Assembly: GCF_000308635.1 (NCBI RefSeq)
Contig: NZ_BAGD01000030.1
Location: forward strand, 1-64,000
Source of the DNA: Nocardia otitidiscaviarum NBRC 14405
Lineage (GTDB): Bacteria; Actinomycetota; Actinomycetes; Mycobacteriales; Mycobacteriaceae
Length of the DNA: 64,000 nucleotides
Direction: 5' to 3'
Shown here piece by piece: positions 31,801 to 39,141 of the stretch (position 1 is the stretch's first letter; each line of letters begins with the position of its first letter). The notes beneath the pieces are model-generated. The model ran no database searches. It saw only the letters and a list, made by a program, of their open reading frames with translations, and was not told where the DNA came from. Made by a program: the position numbers and the translations under genes.

Positions 31801-34800
31801 CTGTCGCGGCAACTCGACTTCTGGACCGAGCGGCTGCGCGGTCTGCCGGAGGTCCTGGACCTGCCCGTCGACCGCCCGCGCCCGGCCGTGGCCTCCCATC
31901 GGGGAGCCACCCATCGGTTCACCGTGGACCCGGCGGTGGTCACCGCTGTGCGGGAGCTGGCGCGCACGCGCGGGGTGACCACGTTCATGGTGTTCCATGC
32001 GGCCCTGGCGGTGCTGCTGGCGCGGTTGTCGAACAGCGCCGACATCGCCGTGGGCACACCGGTCGCGGGGCGCGGCGCGGCCGAACTCGACGATCTGGTG
32101 GGCATGTTCGTCAATACGCTCGTGCTGCGCACCCGCGTGGACGAGTCGGTGCCCTTCACCGAACTGCTGTCCGAGGTTCGTGGCGTCGACCTGGATGCCT
32201 TCGCGCACGCGGAGATTCCCTTCGAGCAGGTGGTGGAGGCGCTGGATCCGCCTCGGACCCAGGCCCATCACCCACTGTTCCAGGTGATGCTGGCCTTCCA
32301 GAACCTCGATCCGGCCGGGGTAGAGTTGCCGGAGGTGTCGGTGACGCCCGTCGGGACCGACACCGGCATCGAACGGTTCGACCTGACCTTCACCCTGACC
32401 GATATCGCCGACGCCGACGGCGCGCTCGGAGTGCACATCGGCTATGCCATCGACCTCTTCGACGCGCGGACGGTCGCCGACGTCGCCGAACGCCTGCTGC
32501 GGGTGTTGCGCGCCATCACCGCGAATCCCGCCGTGCCCGTGCGGGATATCGACATCCTCGGCATCGCGGAGCGGCAGCGCCTCCTGGCCGAATACGGGCA
32601 CGGCCCCGACCTCGAACTCGCCACGATCACGATGCCGGAGCTGCTGGAGATGGCCGTGGCGGGCCATCCCGAGGGCGACGCGGTCGTCGACGGTGACCGG
32701 CGACTGTCCTACCGCGAGCTGGACGAGCGCTCGAACCGGTTGGCGCGCTGCCTGATCGGGCACGGCATCGGGCCCGAATCGGTGGTCGCTATCGGCATCG
32801 CGCGCTCACTGGACTGGGTGCTGGCCGTCTGGGCCGTCGCCAAGGCCGGGGCGGCCTTCGTGTCGGTGGATCCCGCGCACCCCGCGGAACGAAACCTGTT
32901 CGTCTGCACCGATTCCGAAGCGCGCTGTCTGCTCGCGGTGCACGACCTGGGCTTCGAGGTGCCCGGTGTACCGACGCTCCGTCTCGACGCGATCGACCTG
33001 ACGCGGTTCGACGCGACCGCGGTATCCGATACGGATCGTCGCGGACTGCTGTTGCCGACCACGACGGCCTACGTCGTGTACACCTCGGGCTCCACCGGCC
33101 GCCCGAAGGGGGTGGCGGTCCCGCATTCCGGTCTGGGCGCCCTGGTGGCGACGGACCAGCGCGAATACGATGTCGACCCGGACTCGCGCGTAGTTGCCGT
33201 GGCGGCACGGACATTCGACGCCGCCGTGCTCGAACTGCTGCTGGCGCTGTCGGGCAGCGCCGCACTGGTCGTCGCGCCCCCGGACGCGTTCGGCGGCGAG
33301 CCGCTCGCGCAGGTGCTGCGCGCACAGCGCGTCACCCACGCCTTCCTGACACCCGCGGTGGCGCTCTCGGTGGACCCGGACGGACTCGACGACCTGCGGG
33401 TGGTGCTCACCGGCGGGGACCGGTGCCCGTCCCGACTGGTGTCGCGCTGGTCGCGCACCGATACGGCGCGGCGGCGGCGCGTGCACAACCTCTACGGCCC
33501 CGCCGAAACGACGATCTGGGCGACCGCCAGCGCCGAACTGCTGCCCGACACCCCGGTCACCCTCGGTTCGGCGATCCCCGGAGCCGCGGTCACGGTGCTC
33601 GACGGCTGGCTGCGCCCGGTGCCTGCGGGCGTGGTGGGCGAGCTGTACATCGCGGGACCCGGTGTGGCACGCGGTTATCGAGGTCGCGCCGCCGCCACCG
33701 CGGCCCGATTCGTCGCCGACCCCTACGGCCCACCCGGCGCGCGTCTGTACCGCACCGGCGACCTGGTGCGCTGGACGACCGGCGACACCTGTGTCGGGGT
33801 CGGCGGATTCGACTCGGCCGTACCCGAGTTCCGGCAAGGGCCGGGCGCCTCCGGCCCGGTTCGGCCCGGAGCGAGTCCGGGGACAACTGCTGGGCGCGGT
33901 GCCGGAGGACCCGACCACGTCGGTGGACGGGGAGTACTGACCTTCGTGGGCCGCGCCGACTTCCAGGTGAAGGTGCGCGGCCAACGGCTGGAACTCGGCG
34001 AGGTCGAAGCGGCGCTGACCGAACTGGACTCCATCGAGCAGGCGACCGTCGTCGTGCACACCCCCGATGACGCCACCGGGGCGCGCCTGGTGGCCTATGT
34101 GACGGCGCGGCCGGAGCACACCGTGGACCCGGATCGGGTGCGCCGGGAGCTGGGCCGGCGTCTGCCCGGCTACCTGGTGCCCGATACCGTCATGGCGCTC
34201 ACCGCCCTGCCGATGACCGCCAGCGGCAAGGTCGACCGCCGCGCGCTGCCGGAACCGGTCATCGCGGCACGTACCTTCCGCGCACCGGTCACCGCCACCG
34301 AGCGGCTGGTCGCGGCGGTGTTCGCCGAAGTGCTCGGGGTCGACCGGGTGGGCGCGGACGACGACTTCTTCGCACTCGGCGGGAACTCGCTCAGCGCGGT
34401 GCGGGTCGTCACGCTGCTGCGGTCGCGTACCGGCAGGCAGTTGCGGTACGGCCACCTCTTCTCCGACGCCAGCCCGGCCGCACTCGCACACGCCCTCGAC
34501 AGCGGCGCGGACACCATGAACCTCTCGCTCGGCGTCCTGACCCCCCTGCGCTCCGCGGGCACCCGCCCGCCGCTGTTCTGCGTGCATCCCGGCGGCGGCC
34601 TGGCCTGGGTGTACGGCGCACTGGTCGGTCACCTCGAGCCGGACCGCCCCGTCCACGGCCTCCAGGATCCCTACATCGTCGCCGACGAACCTCGGCTGGA
34701 ATCCGTTGGCGCATACGCCGATCGGTATGTGCGCGAACTCCTCGAGCGGTTCCCGGACACCACCTACCACCTGCTGGGCTGGTCCCTGGGCGGCCAGATC

Positions 34801-35367
34801 GCCCACGCCATGGCCGCCCGGCTGCAGGAACTCGGCCACCCGGTCGGCCTGCTCGCCCTGGTGGACGCCGGTATCACCACCGAACCCGTCGAACTGCCGG
34901 AACCGGGACCGCGCGAGGTGGCCGAGACCGTCGGCCGGATTCTCGGCGGCTGGCGAGAGGCACTCGGCCTGTCCGACATTCCCGACATCGACCGGGTCGA
35001 GGACTTCTACGCCCTGGTCTCCGATCGGATCAGCCGCGCCGGCATCCTGACGGCACCGCAGGTGGAACGCGTCCTGGAGAGCTTCTCCCAACCGCTGCCC
35101 TACGACCCGCGCCACTTCACCGGCGACGCCCTGCTGTTCACCTCCGCCCGCGAGCCGAACCGGGACGGGTTCACCGCGACCTGGCGGCGGTACATCACCG
35201 GCCGTATCGAGGAAATCCCCGTTGACGCCTGGCATACCGGAATGTTGAGCGCCGACAAGGCAGCCGAACTCGGCCCGATCCTGCGGGCCCGGCTGCGCGC
35301 GCTCGATAACGGCTCCGCAGCAGGTCAGCCGACCGACGACCGGTTAGGTGACAATCCGATCACATAG
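6817..35367 (+). CDS. Seven-module lipopeptide nonribosomal peptide synthetase with thioesterase
   Basis: A single 9,516-codon frame starting with TTG directly after the previous stop. A GAAAAGGG about 12 bases upstream is the likely ribosome-binding site. Domain order (approximate residues): C1 1-440 (HHIAMDG 138), A1 455-1260 interrupted by an FkbM methyltransferase 972-1192, T1 Ser1307; C2 (HHINADG 1501), A2, T2 Ser2379, E2 (HHLVVDG 2574); C3 (3067), A3, T3 Ser3927; C4 (4119), A4, T4 Ser5005, E4 (5199); C5 (5679), A5, T5 Ser6540, E5 (6737); C6 (7221), A6, T6 Ser8080; C7 (8270), A7, T7 Ser9191, TE with GWSLGG (Ser9323) and His9473. T domains before E carry GGDSI and the others GGNSL. C domains after E are of the type that accepts D residues ([14 protein letters not shown]); the rest have [12 protein letters not shown]. 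All catalytic HHxxxDG motifs look intact. Inferred product: [22 protein letters not shown], released by the TE as an acid or ring. Confidence 0.95.
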   Translation: MTVPRSLPFPLSAAQQGIWYAQQLSGSTPITNSLCIDLHGDLDPDLLLASFWRVAGEFEAARLRLIETDGIPMQVVDRELDEPARCLDLRRDPDPVAAAHEWMRAEYSEPVDLYADRLITTAVLRVQQRRWFWYLRAHHIAMDGVAAMTLLTRVGAVYTAAVEGTEPAPARVHGLAELVAEDEKYRASERFVSDREYWRERLAGLPAPVSLAGRTGQADAHPVSVSGLLSAETAHLLDTVVKKYATTPAALILAAFGLFLSRMTDSADVVLGLPVSARVTTSARRSGGMLANTLPFRITTGPYDTVGALIESAQRQLIDALRHQRYRQEDMFRDIGRLTPQSQVFGPFVDLMMFDTKIVLGSIVGHLQVLTPGLVSDLSVSCYSGAGAEATRLDFVGNHDLYTPAELAAQHRRFLGFFHGFLHTIVTDPDTPVRRVDVLDDGERDRLLRLWNDTALPVDPNRTLVDMFRVRADEAPDAVAVVSGDRAYTYAELGTRARHLAALLAERGAGPETIVAVALPRGMELITALLAVLEAGAAYLPLDPASPPDRLAYILADAAPRLVLADDSTAHLVDHERVPCLRVDQVPHDGAARARSPRVRPDNAAYYIYTSGTTGKPKGVAVTHANAVALFAGTRPWGGFGPDDVWAWCHSQAFDFSVWEIWGALLYGGRVVVVPREVAYSPPELWELVVAQGVTILNQTPSAFYALIESHCTRAEDASALRLVIFGGEALDPARLRRWPLLDTAAAPALVNMYGITETTVHVTKQPLEPAHWHGAAGSSPIGVPLANLRVYVLDTWLRPVPIGAAGELYVAGGQVGRGYHDRPGLTAARFVADPFDAAGGGRLYRSGDVVRWTEAGVLEYLGRADEQVKIRGYRIELGEIEAVLAAQDEVARAVVTTRPTVSSDQLVAYMVPDPGVAPVALRCLELRRDGVIAADELHELPNGMPVVGRNRSNIRFLYEEIFERAEYCACGLTIPETGCVVDIGSHVGMFSLYAQSKSPELRIFAVEPMPELRRMFAANAALHGLNATLVPYAIGAAAEMDTFTYYPEMSVLSGRGSDSHVQRGILESYLHNEYRGESVDPGERYVDQLIADRLEFEQVDVPIRTLSHIIGEYAIDHIDLLKIDVEGSELDALRGIASDDWPRIDRMVIEVHDIEDRLACIEKLLREHGFQVASRVSPKVEGTDLHIVYAVRRGLDSGVDANRVNVLEQRPRWMSPSALGTRMRQRLGERLPGYMVPDVVMVLDGLPLTVNGKVDKAALPDPVLTRTAYRAPATAMEEVVAGVFGEVLGIGRVGVDDDFFELGGNSLSATRLAARLADGVGVALTVRHIFEASTAGALAALLDERVAGADVARVAAAPRLTPQPRPERVPLSYAQQRMWFVNRFDPDSAAYSIPMLLRIAGRVEVAALTAAVRDVLVRHEVLRTRYPEVAGIPYQVVVPVEELAEAVDFDLTPQAVDEAGARAVIAGVVATGFDVAQHIPLRARLLSVRPDEFVLVLVVHHINADGFSIAVLARDLAAAYAARCRGRQPEWTPLPVQYADYALWQREALGSVTDPESPLARQLRYWVTQLDGLPEVMALPTDRPRAAVASHRGAKCGFAVEPEVVAQLRELAHTGGVTVFMIFHAALAVVLSRLSGSRDIAIGSPVSGRGVAELDDLVGMFVNTIVLRTRVDEAEPFADLLARVRGVDLDAFAHAEVPFEQVVEAVDPPRSRAHHPLFQVMLAFHNLDEVRFDFPGLVVTGSGADTGIERFDLTFTLSDTPDATGAIPVELGYATDLFDPATIEALTRRLRSVLRTVAHDPAVLVRDIDVLSPSERHRLLDVWGRNDHVVDGVLLPDLLAAAVASNPDGDAVVDGDRRLSYRDLDERSNRLARWLIDRAIGPEAVVAVGLPRSLEWVLAVWSIAKTGAAFLSVDPAHPLERNRFVCADSAVRVGITTQRYAAALPADGMSWLVADDPAASSDIEACAGTAVADAERIASTHPATTAYVVYTSGSTGRPKGVEVTHTGLAALVADQRRRAGVAADSRVLAVAARTFDAAILELLLSLSGSAALVVAPEDVYGGPPLADLLRARRITHAFLTPSVAMSVDPDGLDALRIVMTGGDQCGPQLVSRWSGTDPGRRRTLHNLYGPAEASIWVTGAEPAVGRSVVIGGPIAGMSVAVLDEWLRPVPAGVVGELYVSGPGVARGYRGRPGLTATRFVADPHGRPGERRYRTGDLVRWIDDAASGAAELAYVGRADSQVKVRGQRLELGEVEAALSEVDGVEQAVAAAQATAAGTRLIAYVTASGSELDAVAVREAVSRRLPGYMVPDAVTVLDALPLSSSGKVDRRALPEPVFDTPTFRAPATPVEETIARVVADVLGIERVGADDDFFVLGGDSIISIQVVAKARERGVVFGPKDVFEQRTPARLAVIARTAEPEAVRDTVDDGTGEFPLLPVARWMVEWGGGFRRFEQHVLLRLPADVDAAALALAVGALLDRHDALRATLRRNGFGDWTLVVPAPGSVLAADVLSRRALDPATDPDTEAGRAAIADIAAAALDSAQAGLDPAAGAMMRCVWLDPGDHAPGWLLMVAHHLVVDGVSWRIVIPDLLSALAQAGSGTSPVLPPVGTSLRRWTHGLHAAATAPRRRGELALWQHMTSGPDPLWGGRDLDPAIDTAATLDEVRVELPPAVTRALLSRVPAVFHGGVDDGLLAGLVVAVRRWRSHRGVDDPSVLIRLEGHGREEQVVPGADLSRTVGWFTSMYPVRFDLSGIDLDTVAAGATELDAVVRTVKETLRSIPDRGIGYGLLRYLDADSANRLPHRMPGRIGFNYLGRLAGLGDDGIDGGLGELPGTPDPEMPVTLAVDISAIVSGDRLRASFRYPRTLLHRADVHELASAWSQALTDLAEHAELPGAGGHSPSDFALVSLTQSDVTALESAYPTLRDVWPVTPLQAGLLFHAELDTDVDLYTAQLVLRLTGALDADRLHDAARAVLDAHPSLRTAYTTTGSGVSVAVVLDDVEPPWQVVDLTDRQGGDGSAAAADATVVLAELAAAERDRRFAPASAPLLRFLLARLAADRWALVLTNHHVILDGWSWPLLITELFTRYADPDTRSLGAAGSYRDFLAWLAARDVDAARAAWRETLHGAEPTLVAASTDTGSGAVADYAVTLDDADTRALLATAAAAGVTVHTVLQSAWALLVGQLTGRDDVVFGSTVSGRPGELPGAERAIGLFINTVPTRVRLHPAETLTRLWQRMHDEQATLLEHQHLGLTDIHELTGCDRLFDTVMVFESYPLDAERIRTLTGRAGIGIDGVDATDATHYPLTCSVTLQETLRLRLQYRPELFTDAAIAAFAQRLRQVLGAIAADAALPLRAVDLLPPAQRRLLSHRGAGVAVDPGSSEVTLPLLLAAAVTGDPGGDAVVDGDRRITYRELDERSNRLAHFLIDRGIGPETVVAIGLPRSLDWVAAVWAVAKTGAAFLSLDPGHPLERNSFMCADSAVPVGITVTRQVSALPSETIGWLVVDDPAVAADIRQYPPTPVTVRPHPDGTAYIVYTSGSTGRPKGVAITHTGLAALCAEQRQRFGVTPDARVLSVAARTFDAAVFELLLALSGSATLVISPPDVYGGRALADLLRAERVSHAVLTPAVAATVDPAGLDDLEVLTLAGEACPPALVTRWSHTDSAGRRRVHNLYGPAEATIWVTGSADLRAGAPVPMGAVVAGMSVRVLDSWLRPVPAGVVGELYVCGAGLARGYAGRPGQTAARFVADPSGETGRRMYRTGDLVRWTTDGNGSGAAELEFVGRGDGQVKVRGQRLEPGEVEAALTDLAGIDRAVVLVRTPADGVGARLVAYVVADPGHRPDPARIREAVGRRLPGYMVPDAVLALDELPLTVNGKVDRAALPEPVSARAAYRAPATPIEQRVAAVVAEVLGTGRVGLDDDFFALGGNSLSATRLSARLADGIGVTVGLRDIFARPMVGELAATLTARVAESTTGADVPPLRPRTRPERVPLSFAQQRMWFVNRFAPDSVAYSIPMVLRLTGRVDVAALSAAVWDVLGRHEVLRTRYPDADGVPYQSVVPVAELAAAAEVDTTPRPVAAAAVAATVAAEVAVGFDVAQRVPLRVRLLSVGPEEFVLVWVVHHIGADGFSMGPLARDLAGAYRARCAGRHPAWAALPVQYADYTLWQRELLGSADDPTSLLTRQLRYWSEQLDGLPDTLDLPTDRPRPAVASHRGATLHVTVAPSVVAGLHDTARARGVTVFMIVHAALAVVLSRLSGSADIAIGSPVAGRGAAELDGLVGMFVNTVVLRTRIDESATIADLLAEVRDVDLEAFAHAEIPFEQVVEAVDPPRSESRHPLFQVMLAFHNLADAEIALPGVDVVASGADTGVERFDLTVTAADTPDERGAMPITLGYATDLFDEGTVSALAQRLVRVLSACTADSDRAVRDIDILSASERHSLLSEWGRVDTVPSSDGVTLPELLARAVAANPDGDAVVAGERRLTYREADEESNRLARFLIECGVGPESVVAIGMSRSLEWVLAVWAVTKAGAGFLSLDPTHPAERNRFLCADSEVRVGLTLERHRAELSGAVPEWLVVDTPDVAERVRNHPATPVSDADRRGALHPDSLAYIVYTSGSTGRPKGVAVTHAGMLAVAATQAQRYAIDTESRILGVAARTFDAAVLEILLAVPTGATLVLAPADVYGGEPLAEFLRAQRISHLFWTPAVARSVDPAGLDELRVVTVGGEHYPPDLVTRWSRTDTARARRFFNVYGPTETTIIVTVSPELRAGDPITLGAGIAGMSMRVLDSSLRPVPVGVVGELYVSGPGVARGYRGRAGLTAGRFVADPYGRPGERLYRTGDLVRWLCGSESDSATGILEYVGRSDFQVKVRGQRLEPGEVEAALTGVTGVAQAVALAHGSEDAAGARLVAYVVAAPGTELDPAAVRESVRRRLPGYLVPDVVTVLDELPLTSSGKIDRRALPEPVLAPHEFRAPATPAEQVVAEVFAEVLGVDRVGAEDDFFALGGDSIVSIQVVAKARARGVAFGPRDVFEQRTAARLAAVADTTAAAGVTLAELPGGGVGELPLLPVAHWMVQWGKGFQRFDQHVVLRMPDGVTEPGLHAALGALMDRHDMLRSTLRCDASGRWSITVAPPSTVAAASLLHRRPLDPELISDGVETVTNIAAAELDSALRALDPAAGTMVRCVWLDPGDGVPGWLLVVAHHLVVDGVSWRVLVPDLLSALDRVRTGAAPDLAPVGTSMRRWAHGLVAAAAEPARLAELELWQGIVDGPDPLWGGRELDPGVDTAETLDQVRVELPEAVTRTLLSTVPTVFHGGVNDGLLAGLAVAVRLWLARRGIDEPTVLVRLEGHGREEQVVPGADLSRTVGWFTSMFPVRFDLTGVDLADVATVVRSVKETLRALPDKGIGYGLLRYLNPDTAARLPDRMPGRIGFNYLGRVSAADTGDSEVHGGLGELDAAPDPDMPVTVAVDISAIAIDDRLRASFRFPRTLLDRSEVEEFAQLWSQALTAIAECAEIPGAGGHSPSDFELVRLTQSEIDALEVAYPSLGDIWPVTPLQAGLLFHAHLVDADADAYVAQLMLRLSGDLDVDRLRRAAATLLARHDGLRTAFRTTDSGSTVAVLRNDVELPWRVVDLTDDPDPDTALARLAAAEKATPFDLTAAPLLRCTVAALPADRWALVLTNHHVILDGWSWPLLLTDLFGRYADAPGTPPGSYRDFLVWLAARDRDAARAAWTTALDGAEPTLLAAGATLGTGPLAVADHAITLEDSETRELLAAAAAAGVTVNTVLQSAWAIMTARWSGRTDVVFGATVSGRPGDLPAADRTVGLFINTIPTRVRLRPTESVAQLWTRMHRDQAALLDHHHVGLREIHALTGHDSLFDTLMVLESYPVDADGIEHAIGDGGLTVERIVADDATHYPLTCTATVQDTLRLRIQYHTAIFDADTIAAFTRELRRVLHIIGTETAATVRDIDPLSERERQLPPCAGDDDHAGAGTLLPDLLAAAVASNPDGAALVDGDHTLSYRQLDEQANRLARYLIGRGVGPESVVAVGVPRSLDWVLAVWAVAKTGAAFLSVDPGHPIDRNRYVCADSQVRVGLTVTAYAADLPVDGVPWLVIDAPATSDEIAASAPAPVTAADRGAVRPSATAYVVYTSGSTGRPKGVEVTHAGLANLVADHRNRVAVDPDSRVLAVAARTFDAAVLELLLAVSGGAALVVAPEETYGGPPLADLLRSRRITHAFLTPAVALSMDADGLDALRVVLTGGDRCPPQMVARWSRTDSARRRRVHNLYGPAEATIWVTGSRELRADAPITLGATITGMSVAVLDTWLRPVPAGVVGELYVSGPGVARGYRGRAGLTATRFVADPHGRPGRRMYRTGDLVRWNADVSGSGAGELEFVGRSDFQVKVRGQRLELGEVESALTEVTGVGQAVAVVHHPVGEAAAARLVAYVVAAPGSDLDPSGVRDSVARRLPAFLVPDVVTVLDELPLNSSGKVDRRALPEPALTQRGFRAPAGETERIIAEVFADVLGTDRVGVDDDFFVLGGDSIVSIQVVAKARARGVVFGPREVFEQRTAARLATVARTAADAAAAATELPGGGVGELPLLPIARWMVEWGRGFQRFDQHVVLRLPAGVHESALLAAVGAVLERHDALRSTLRHDGSGEWSLHIAPADAVNAATVLHRRALDPAVDVDSERGRRTVTHIAAVELDSALRRLDPSAGDMVRMVWLAPADGAPGWLLIVAHHLVVDGVSWRILVPDLLAALAQATAGSAPPLPPVGTSVRRWAHGLVTAAAEASRTAELPLWHAMATGPDPMWGGRDLDPGIDTVEALDQVGIELPESVTRALLSTVPTVFHGNVNDGLLASLAAAVRIWRHRRGIAEPSVLVRLEGHGREEQVVPGADLSRTVGWFTSMFPVRLDTTGLDLDGPLTGSAGPAALVRSVKETLRALPDKGIGYGLLRYLNPETAAQLPDRMPGRIAFNYLGRVSDTGDDEIHGGLGELAVAPDPETPVTAALDISAIAVGDRLRGSLRFPRTLLDRAEVEELAQLWSQALTAIAECAELPGAGGHSPSDFDLVRLTQAEIDGLERAYPALSDIWPVTPLQAGLLFHARWAAADDLYASQVLLRLSGHLDVARLRRAGAVVLERHPSLRSAFATGRDGTTVAVICDDAEIPWEFVDLTDATDSEAALAELAAAEKARRFDLAAAPLLRCTVVASAPERWALLLTNHHAILDGWSCPLLLTELFAAYLGQESPTAPGSYRDFLAWLATRDRDAARAAWARALDGVEPTLIAGAAADTGVVADHWITVADNETRELTAAAAAAGVTLNTVLQSVWAVLIARLTGRADVVFGTTVSGRPGELPGVDRAIGLFINTVPTRVRLRPAEPVTRLWTRVHDEQAALLDHQHLGLTEIHALAGSDALFDTVMVLESYPVDVDAVRRLTGPGAVAVTGVSAADSTHYPLTCSVIAQDGLRIRLQHRPDVLDETAVTAFATRLHATLRAVALAPETPVRALGLPSPAEHDRLVRDWGRRGNPATAVVTMPDLLAAAVTRNPDGDAVTDGHRTLTYRELDQRSNRLARYLIGQGVGPESVIAIGLPRSPEWVLAVWAIAKAGAAFLSLDPGHPLDRNRFVCADSIVHMGITTEAHAAALPRDGVAWLVLDDPGSADAIASCAPTPVADADRHRGIRPGNTAYLIYTSGSTGRPKGVQVTHAGLAALAAAQLRDHEVRPDSRVLAVAARTFDAAVLEFLSAVSGGALLVIAPDDVYGGPALAALLHTARITHAFMTPAVALTVETEGLDELRMVMTGGDRCAPQLVSRWSRTDTAGRRTVRNLYGPAEATVWVTGAELTPGRPVVIGGPIPGMGVVVLDSWLRPVPAGVAGELYVSGPGVARGYRGRAGLTAARFVADPFGTAGERLYRTGDLVRWLPDTESGSGVLEFVGRVDFQVKVRGQRMEPGEVESALTELADVEQAAVVVHTPNGGAGARLVAYVVAAPGHRPDPATVRRALGQRLPGYMVPDAVTVLDRLPVTVHGKVDKAALPEPVWERAEYRAPVTRTEELVARVFAAVLDAERIGRHDDFFALGGNSLSATRLSARLADETGLGVGVRDVFERPVVAELAALLDTRTSAATVDTPRIAARVRPERVPLSFAQQRMWFVNRYAPESAAYSIPLALRLSGAVRVPALAAAVRDVLGRHEVLRTRYPDVDGVPFQVVVPVEELPAVADIDLTPRPAEPTAVTAAVAAAASVGFDVAQRVPLRVRLLSTGPEEYVLVWVVHHIAADGFSMAPLARDLAAAYAARCVGRRPEWAPLPVQYADYTLWQRESLGTADDPDAPLSRQLDFWTERLRGLPEVLDLPVDRPRPAVASHRGATHRFTVDPAVVTAVRELARTRGVTTFMVFHAALAVLLARLSNSADIAVGTPVAGRGAAELDDLVGMFVNTLVLRTRVDESVPFTELLSEVRGVDLDAFAHAEIPFEQVVEALDPPRTQAHHPLFQVMLAFQNLDPAGVELPEVSVTPVGTDTGIERFDLTFTLTDIADADGALGVHIGYAIDLFDARTVADVAERLLRVLRAITANPAVPVRDIDILGIAERQRLLAEYGHGPDLELATITMPELLEMAVAGHPEGDAVVDGDRRLSYRELDERSNRLARCLIGHGIGPESVVAIGIARSLDWVLAVWAVAKAGAAFVSVDPAHPAERNLFVCTDSEARCLLAVHDLGFEVPGVPTLRLDAIDLTRFDATAVSDTDRRGLLLPTTTAYVVYTSGSTGRPKGVAVPHSGLGALVATDQREYDVDPDSRVVAVAARTFDAAVLELLLALSGSAALVVAPPDAFGGEPLAQVLRAQRVTHAFLTPAVALSVDPDGLDDLRVVLTGGDRCPSRLVSRWSRTDTARRRRVHNLYGPAETTIWATASAELLPDTPVTLGSAIPGAAVTVLDGWLRPVPAGVVGELYIAGPGVARGYRGRAAATAARFVADPYGPPGARLYRTGDLVRWTTGDTCVGVGGFDSAVPEFRQGPGASGPVRPGASPGTTAGRGAGGPDHVGGRGVLTFVGRADFQVKVRGQRLELGEVEAALTELDSIEQATVVVHTPDDATGARLVAYVTARPEHTVDPDRVRRELGRRLPGYLVPDTVMALTALPMTASGKVDRRALPEPVIAARTFRAPVTATERLVAAVFAEVLGVDRVGADDDFFALGGNSLSAVRVVTLLRSRTGRQLRYGHLFSDASPAALAHALDSGADTMNLSLGVLTPLRSAGTRPPLFCVHPGGGLAWVYGALVGHLEPDRPVHGLQDPYIVADEPRLESVGAYADRYVRELLERFPDTTYHLLGWSLGGQIAHAMAARLQELGHPVGLLALVDAGITTEPVELPEPGPREVAETVGRILGGWREALGLSDIPDIDRVEDFYALVSDRISRAGILTAPQVERVLESFSQPLPYDPRHFTGDALLFTSAREPNRDGFTATWRRYITGRIEEIPVDAWHTGMLSADKAAELGPILRARLRALDNGSAAGQPTDDRLGDNPIT
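9730..10390 (+). other. FkbM-family methyltransferase domain inside the A1 domain
   Basis: Residues about 972-1192 of the NRPS form an FkbM-type SAM-dependent methyltransferase. They show the SAM-binding motif [15 protein letters not shown] (981 on), the acidic motif FAVEPMPE, and the family signature [14 protein letters not shown] (from about 1121). The insertion point between A8 and A9 is the same as in interrupted A domains such as kutzneride KtzH, whose inserted enzyme O-methylates a serine side chain. FkbM enzymes are usually O-methyltransferases. With a threonine code in the host domain, O-methylthreonine is the simplest inference. N-methylation is less likely, because NRPS N-methyltransferases belong to a different family. 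Confidence 0.85.
10900..15500 (+). other. NRPS module 2: C-A-T-E
   Basis: The L-accepting type C domain (HHINADG) is followed by an A domain with pocket residues D-A-L-F-M-G-L-I-W-K. This is no exact match to a code I know. The D-A-x-F-x-G frame resembles Leu/Ile codes, so a hydrophobic residue is a weak prediction. The carrier motif is GGDSI (Ser2379). A full epimerase follows, with HHLVVDG, the EGHGREE stretch and a GRIGFNYLG segment, so the residue is delivered in the D form. Confidence 0.8.
15510..18750 (+). other. NRPS module 3: C-A-T
   Basis: The C domain is of the type following epimerases (HHVILDG). The A domain pocket reads D-A-F-V-T-A-L-I-W-K, the most divergent of modules 2-7. Ala at position 301 is also seen in phenylalanine codes such as GrsA, but no substrate can be assigned. 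The carrier motif is GGNSL (Ser3927). There is no epimerase, so an L residue is expected. Confidence 0.8.
18751..23360 (+). other. NRPS module 4: C-A-T-E
   Basis: L-accepting type C domain (HHIGADG), A domain with pocket D-A-L-F-T-G-V-I-I-K, carrier GGDSI (Ser5005), and a complete epimerase (HHLVVDG at 5199). This predicts a hydrophobic D residue with weak support. The end of its epimerase and the start of the next C domain are very similar at DNA level to the matching part of module 5. Confidence 0.8.
23361..27990 (+). other. NRPS module 5: C-A-T-E
   Basis: C domain of the type accepting D residues (HHVILDG), A domain pocket D-A-L-F-L-G-L-I-W-K, carrier GGDSI (Ser6540), and an epimerase (HHLVVDG at 6737). 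The first six pocket residues differ from the standard Leu (D-A-W-F-L-G) and Ile (D-A-F-F-L-G) codes only at position 239, so an aliphatic residue is the best guess. The pocket is identical to that of module 7. Confidence 0.8.
27991..31200 (+). other. NRPS module 6: C-A-T
   Basis: C domain of the type accepting D residues. Its active motif is HHAILDG, followed by WSCP where the sister domains have WSWP. The A domain pocket is D-A-L-F-M-G-L-V-W-K, nearly that of module 2. The carrier motif is GGNSL (Ser8080). There is no epimerase, so an L residue, probably hydrophobic, is expected. Confidence 0.8.
31201..35367 (+). other. NRPS module 7: C-A-T-TE
   Basis: L-accepting type C domain (HHIAADG), A domain pocket D-A-L-F-L-G-L-I-W-K (as in module 5), carrier GGNSL (Ser9191), and a type I thioesterase. 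The thioesterase has [11 protein letters not shown], the nucleophile motif GWSLGG (Ser9323) and a late histidine (9473). A Gly/Pro-rich insert of about 50 residues (about 8987-9042) lies between the A7 motif RTGDLVRW and A8. The thioesterase releases the chain; whether by hydrolysis or cyclisation cannot be told. Confidence 0.82.
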
Positions 35368-35464
35368 CAACTACACAGGTAATTCTGGCGCGGAACACGG
35401 CTCGAGGCTGTTGACTATGGGTTGTGCTGATCGGCAGCACCCGCGAGTCCGAGGAGGTCGGGCC

Positions 35465-36223
35465 ATGCACAGCGCAGCCATCGAGGTCGGAGCCGTCACG
35501 TCGGTAGGTCCGGACGGGGAGGGGCGGGCGGTGCGGGTCGCGGGGGAGGCGGTCAGCAAGCGCGGACGGCGCGAGATCAACGCCGATGCGGTCGCCACGG
35601 TGACCGATCGTCGGGTCGGGCGCACCGCGGTGGTGGTGGCGGACGGCGTCGGCGACCATCTGGGTGCGGCCCGGGCGGCCCGCATCGTGGCCCGCACGGC
35701 GGCGCGGGTGGCGGTCACCGAGGGGGCGCGCGCCGGAATCCTCGCCGCCCGAACCGAACTGGAACGCGAGCTACCCGAGTCCGGCGGTGACAGCGTGCTG
35801 GCGGTCGCGGTGCTGCCCGCCGACGGTCGCCCCGACGGCCCGTGCGATATCGCCTGGGTCGGCGACTGCCGCGTCTACCGCTGGAACGGCCGTGTCCTGC
35901 ACCAGATCACCACCGACCACACCGTCGCAGAATACTTCCGCCTGCGCGGCCACGAACCCCTGCCCGGTATGGGCCACCTGGTCACCACCTCCGCCCGCAC
36001 CGCGCGCGCCGAGGACATCGGCCAGGCCGCCACCGGCTCCAGCACCGGCCGCTTCCTCCTCACCACCGACGGCGTCCACAAGCCCCTGGACATCGCCACC
36101 GTCAAAGCCCTGCTCACCCACCCCACCACCCCCGGCCTCACCGCCGACTCCCTGGTGGAAACCGCCCTCACCTCCGGCGGCACCGACAACGCCACCGCCC
36201 TCGTGGTGGACGTGCGCGGCTAA
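35465..36223 (+). CDS. PP2C-family serine/threonine phosphatase
   Basis: Encodes a 252-residue single-domain metal-dependent phosphatase. The family's metal-binding sequence is present in order: RREINADAV (RxxNxDA-like), VADGVGDH (DGxGD), VGDCRVYRW (GDSR-like), LLTTDGV and GGTDNATALVV. An upstream in-frame start at 35348 overlaps the NRPS end, but AGGAGG lies 7 bases before the ATG at 35465, so that start is preferred. It has no membrane segment or sensor domain. It lies 97 bases after the NRPS in the same direction and could be read with it, though phosphatases are not standard lipopeptide genes. A protein-kinase partner is not in the window. Confidence 0.85.
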   Translation: MHSAAIEVGAVTSVGPDGEGRAVRVAGEAVSKRGRREINADAVATVTDRRVGRTAVVVADGVGDHLGAARAARIVARTAARVAVTEGARAGILAARTELERELPESGGDSVLAVAVLPADGRPDGPCDIAWVGDCRVYRWNGRVLHQITTDHTVAEYFRLRGHEPLPGMGHLVTTSARTARAEDIGQAATGSSTGRFLLTTDGVHKPLDIATVKALLTHPTTPGLTADSLVETALTSGGTDNATALVVDVRG

Positions 36224-36239
36224 CCCCGCCGATCTGCCC

Positions 36240-36800
36240 GCCCTTTCCACAGCCGACACCGACTCCTCGCGCCAGCCGACACCGACTCGCGCCATGGCCG
36301 ATACGGGCTCGCGCTTCGCCGATACGTCGAGCGCCACAGCCGATATGGTTCGTCGCATCTCGCCGGTGCGGTCAGCGCCCTGGTCGCCGTATCGAGTCCC
36401 GCAGTCCATGCCCTGTGCCGCAGCTGATGCGATCCAGCGCTGTAGCCGGTGTGGCCTGCGCTGTAGCCGGTGCGTCGAGCGGCACAGTCCATGCCCTGTG
36501 CCGCAACTGATGCGATCCAGCGCCGTAGCCGATGCGGCCGGAGCTGCGGCTGATGCGTCGAGCGCCGCAGTCCACGCCTTGTGCCGCAACTGATGCGCCC
36601 CAGCGTCGTAGCCGATGCGGCTGGAGTCGTGGCTGTTGCGCTCCAGCGCCGTAGCCGGTGTGGCCTGCGCCGTAGCCGATGCGTCGAGCCCCGCGGTCCA
36701 CGCCTTGTGCCGCAGCCGATGTGAACCAGCGCCGTAGCCGGTGCCGCTTGCGCCGCCGAAGATTCCGCTGTGCGCCGTAGCCGGTGCGGCCTGCGAGCGT
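36240..36800. repeat. Degenerate tandem repeat, 83-bp period with 21-bp subunits
   Basis: The non-coding stretch after the phosphatase is filled by imperfect repeats. A segment resembling GCAGTCCATGCCCTGTGCCG starts at 36401, 36484, 36567 and 36693. The spacings are 83, 83 and 126 bases, the last enlarged by about 43. Each unit contains copies of a shorter block close to GCCGTAGCCGATGCGTCGAGC. Because 83 is not a multiple of three, the repeat cannot keep one reading frame, so the long open frames across it are not taken as genes. From 36800 to 36944 a second low-complexity stretch repeats GTGGCCCGGAG-like words. The whole 36224-36944 interval has no gene I can support. Confidence 0.8.
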
Positions 36801-36944
36801 GCTGAGGAAGCGCGAGAGCGTGGCCCGGAGAGGCGGGTGAGCGCGGCCCGAGGGGCGGGTGAGTGTGGCCCGGACGGTTGGGGTGCGGCCCGGAGAGTAG
36901 GAGGTCTCTCCGGGCCACGGCTGTCCGTCGGGCGGTATGTCGTC

Positions 36945-37793
36945 CTACAGGAGGTTCGCCAAGCCGGACAGCGGTCCGGGGAGGGCCGCGAGGTGGTTCT
37001 TGATACCCGCGGACACCGGGTTGGGGGTTTCGGCTCGGAGGCGGTCGAGTTCGGTTTGCATGGTGCGCACTGTTGATTCGTAGTGGGCGGCCACCGCGGC
37101 TGTGTCCTCGGGGTCACCGGGTTCGGTGGACCAGTCCAGGGGTGGGAGGAAGCTGACGTCGACCGTGGCGGGGAGAGGTATCTGCGGGATCACCGGGGCG
37201 ACGCCGAAGGGGAGGCCGACGGTGTAGGGGAACACCTTGGCGCGGAACAGCTTGTCGAGCTGCAAGAGCTTGGCGGTGCGTTCGCCGCGGCTGAGGATGA
37301 AGATGGAATCGTGGCCGCCGTTGGCGACCGCGGGGATGACCGGCACTCCCAGTTTCAGGGCCAGCCGGATGAATCCCTTGCGCCCGGCGAAATCGATCTT
37401 GCCGCGCTCGGTCCAGGGACGGCACGCCTCCCAGTCGCCACCGGGATACACCATGACCGCGCCACCGTCCTTGAGTCCGGCCGCGGCTGCCTCCTGGGAC
37501 GCGGGAATCACGCCGAACTGCCGCAGACTGTCACCGAGAAACGGTGCGCGCAAAAGAATTTCGTGCGCGACCCCGAAGGTCGGCTCGGTGGGGCGACGCT
37601 CCATCATGGCCATGAAGGTGATCCACACCTCGGGCGCCCAGTAGATGGAGGAGTGATTGCCGATGACCAGCGCCGGGCCCGAGGCAGGCAGATTCTCCAG
37701 CCCGCTCACCTTCGGGGTGAAATAACTCGTGTAGGCCCGCGCCAGGGGCAGCAGCGGGTGATTCGGATCCGGAACCTGCGTGGTGGTGCTCAT
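36945..37793 (-). CDS. PlsC-like lysophospholipid/glycerol acyltransferase
   Basis: Encodes a 282-residue protein of the lysophospholipid acyltransferase superfamily. NHSSIYWAPE stands in the place of the usual NHxxxxD catalytic block, with an acidic residue further along. It is followed by AHEILLRAPFLGDSLRQFG and the substrate-side motif VMVYPGGDWEACRPW (an EGTR-like segment). GVPVIPAVANGGHD is also typical. It probably transfers acyl groups to a glycerolipid or another lipid alcohol at the membrane. The ATG at 37793 overlaps the stop of a possible 66-codon ORF. A palindromic operator lies about 230 bases upstream. Confidence 0.8.
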   Translation of the reverse strand: MSTTTQVPDPNHPLLPLARAYTSYFTPKVSGLENLPASGPALVIGNHSSIYWAPEVWITFMAMMERRPTEPTFGVAHEILLRAPFLGDSLRQFGVIPASQEAAAAGLKDGGAVMVYPGGDWEACRPWTERGKIDFAGRKGFIRLALKLGVPVIPAVANGGHDSIFILSRGERTAKLLQLDKLFRAKVFPYTVGLPFGVAPVIPQIPLPATVDVSFLPPLDWSTEPGDPEDTAAVAAHYESTVRTMQTELDRLRAETPNPVSAGIKNHLAALPGPLSGLANLL

Positions 37794-37990
37794 GTACCCA
37801 TTCCTGTCTCTCGCACTGGCGGTGGACGGGCGGCGCGAGACGGCCTGCGCCCATGCTCGAAAAAGCCTCGGGCGGAATTGAATTGCCCCCGGTACATCCC
37901 CATTGATAGTCCCCGATCGGCCGCGTCCACGCGGACCGGTAGGGCGCTGCGGCGCTCCATCGTCGCCGCGCTGCGATCGATGTCCGTCAC
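37790..37990 (-). CDS. Possible small ORF coupled to the acyltransferase
   Basis: Encodes 66 residues from a GTG that follows GGCAGGAGGACG, a strong ribosome-binding site. Its TGA overlaps the acyltransferase ATG as ATGA. That arrangement, together with the operator just upstream, is what supports it. The product (an Arg-rich, Pro-rich peptide) matches no family I know, and composition alone would not support it. It may be a leader for translational coupling. Confidence 0.4.
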   Translation of the reverse strand: MTDIDRSAATMERRSALPVRVDAADRGLSMGMYRGQFNSARGFFEHGRRPSRAARPPPVRETGMGT

Positions 37991-38018
37991 CGTCCTCCTG
38001 CCCCTCCGACGTTAGCAG

Positions 38019-38034
38019 CCAAGCGTTTGCTTGG
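38019..38034. promoter_or_regulatory. Palindromic operator, TetR-type pattern
   Basis: The bases CCAAGC-GTTT-GCTTGG form a perfect 6-bp inverted repeat with a 4-base centre, upstream of the acyltransferase transcription unit on the minus strand. Short palindromes of this shape are typical TetR-family operators in actinobacterial lipid genes. No regulator gene is adjacent. Confidence 0.5.
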
Positions 38035-38093
38035 TAGGAAGTGTGCGGAATCCAACAGTCACGGCCACCCCCGGCGAATTCACCCGCGCCGTC

Positions 38094-39041
38094 CTAGGAT
38101 TCCCCGGCCGTACCCCGATGCCAATCCGGCAGCCGCTCCTCGATGAACGCGGTGAGATCCTTCCCCGCCGCCTCGTTGCGCCGCACATCGGCGAGATAGG
38201 CGCGCATGGCGTCCCGCGTCTGCGGCTGCGAGGCGGCGGCGAGGAATCCGGCCCGCTCCACATGCAGTCCGGCCTCCAGCCCGGCCGAACCGCCCTCGTG
38301 CACAGCGCGTTTGACGGCGGCGACGGCCACGGGGGAGCGCCGCGCCAACCGCCGGGCGGTATCGAGCGCCTCCGCGAGCAGCCGATCCGGATCGACCAGC
38401 CGGTTCACCAGCCCGATATCCCGCGCGGTGGCGGCGTCGATCGGCGCGCCCTCCAGACACAGTTCCAGCGCCCGCGCCGCGCCGAGCGAGCGGGTGAGCA
38501 ACTGGGTGCCGCCGCCGCCCGGAATCAGCCCGACCAGGATTTCCGGCTGCCCGATGCGGTACGGCCCGTCGGCCATCAGCCGGATATCGCAGGACAGGAC
38601 GAGTTCGCAGCCGCCGCCCATGGCGTGGCCGTTCACCGCGGCGACGAAGACCTTGTCCGATCGCCGCATCAGGCGGCACACCTCGTGATAGCGCAGGATA
38701 TCGGTGAGCCCGGCGGTCATCCCGCGCCCGAGCACCGCCTGCGCCCCGGGCAGATGACTGGCCGCGCCCGTGGTTCGCAATGCCGCACCGGCCAGCGCCG
38801 GACTCAGCGGCAGCGGGCTGGCCTCGGCCCCGGCGAGAATCTCGGCCACGTCGTAGTGGCTCACGAACACCCCGGGCAGCGCGCTGGTCACCACGACCGC
38901 CCGCACCGTCTCGTCGTCGGCCAGCCGGTGCAGCAGTGCTTCCAGGTCGCGCATCATCTCGCCGGTGAGGAAGTTGTAGGGCGGATTATCCAGTTCCACG
39001 GTGAGGACGGCATCGTGCTGTCTGGTACGAATCGCGTTCAT
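38094..39041 (-). CDS. Enoyl-CoA hydratase/isomerase family protein
   Basis: Encodes a 315-residue crotonase-fold protein. The N-terminal LTVELDNPPYNFLTGEMM, the oxyanion-hole segment FVAAVNGHAMGGGCELVLSCDIRLM, and IGQPEILVGLIPGGGGTQLLTRSLG all match the family. The catalytic glutamates of classical enoyl-CoA hydratases fall near GGGCEL and the IGQPE segment, so activity on an acyl-CoA is plausible. The frame is open to 39230, but the ATG at 39041 gives the normal start and avoids overlapping the upstream MCE gene. It has a longer loop than usual around residues 55-100. The substrate is unknown. Confidence 0.87.
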   Translation of the reverse strand: MNAIRTRQHDAVLTVELDNPPYNFLTGEMMRDLEALLHRLADDETVRAVVVTSALPGVFVSHYDVAEILAGAEASPLPLSPALAGAALRTTGAASHLPGAQAVLGRGMTAGLTDILRYHEVCRLMRRSDKVFVAAVNGHAMGGGCELVLSCDIRLMADGPYRIGQPEILVGLIPGGGGTQLLTRSLGAARALELCLEGAPIDAATARDIGLVNRLVDPDRLLAEALDTARRLARRSPVAVAAVKRAVHEGGSAGLEAGLHVERAGFLAAASQPQTRDAMRAYLADVRRNEAAGKDLTAFIEERLPDWHRGTAGES

Positions 39042-39141
39042 TCGCCCACGATATGGACGCCGATCCGCTCGGTGGAATACCCGTGCGGCCGGTCTTGTCG
39101 GTTGCACAATTCCCGCCGGGAATTCCGGGCAGCGTGCCGGG

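Noticed and set aside
35410..35440. Hairpin GTGCTG-ATCGG-CAGCAC as an NRPS terminator
   Set aside because: Only six base pairs and close to the next gene's ribosome-binding site; too weak to claim.
36401..36780. The repeat array as a possible CRISPR
   Set aside because: Units are degenerate and adjoin without unique spacers of constant length; no cas genes are near.
36220..37117. Long frames on both strands across the 83-bp repeat, giving repetitive Ala/Arg/His peptides
   Set aside because: The 83-bp period shifts the frame at each unit, no ribosome-binding site fits, and similar peptides appear in several frames at once.
37083..38015. A 310-codon plus-strand frame opposite the acyltransferase
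   Set aside because: No domain features; the minus-strand gene has clear motifs and conserved length.
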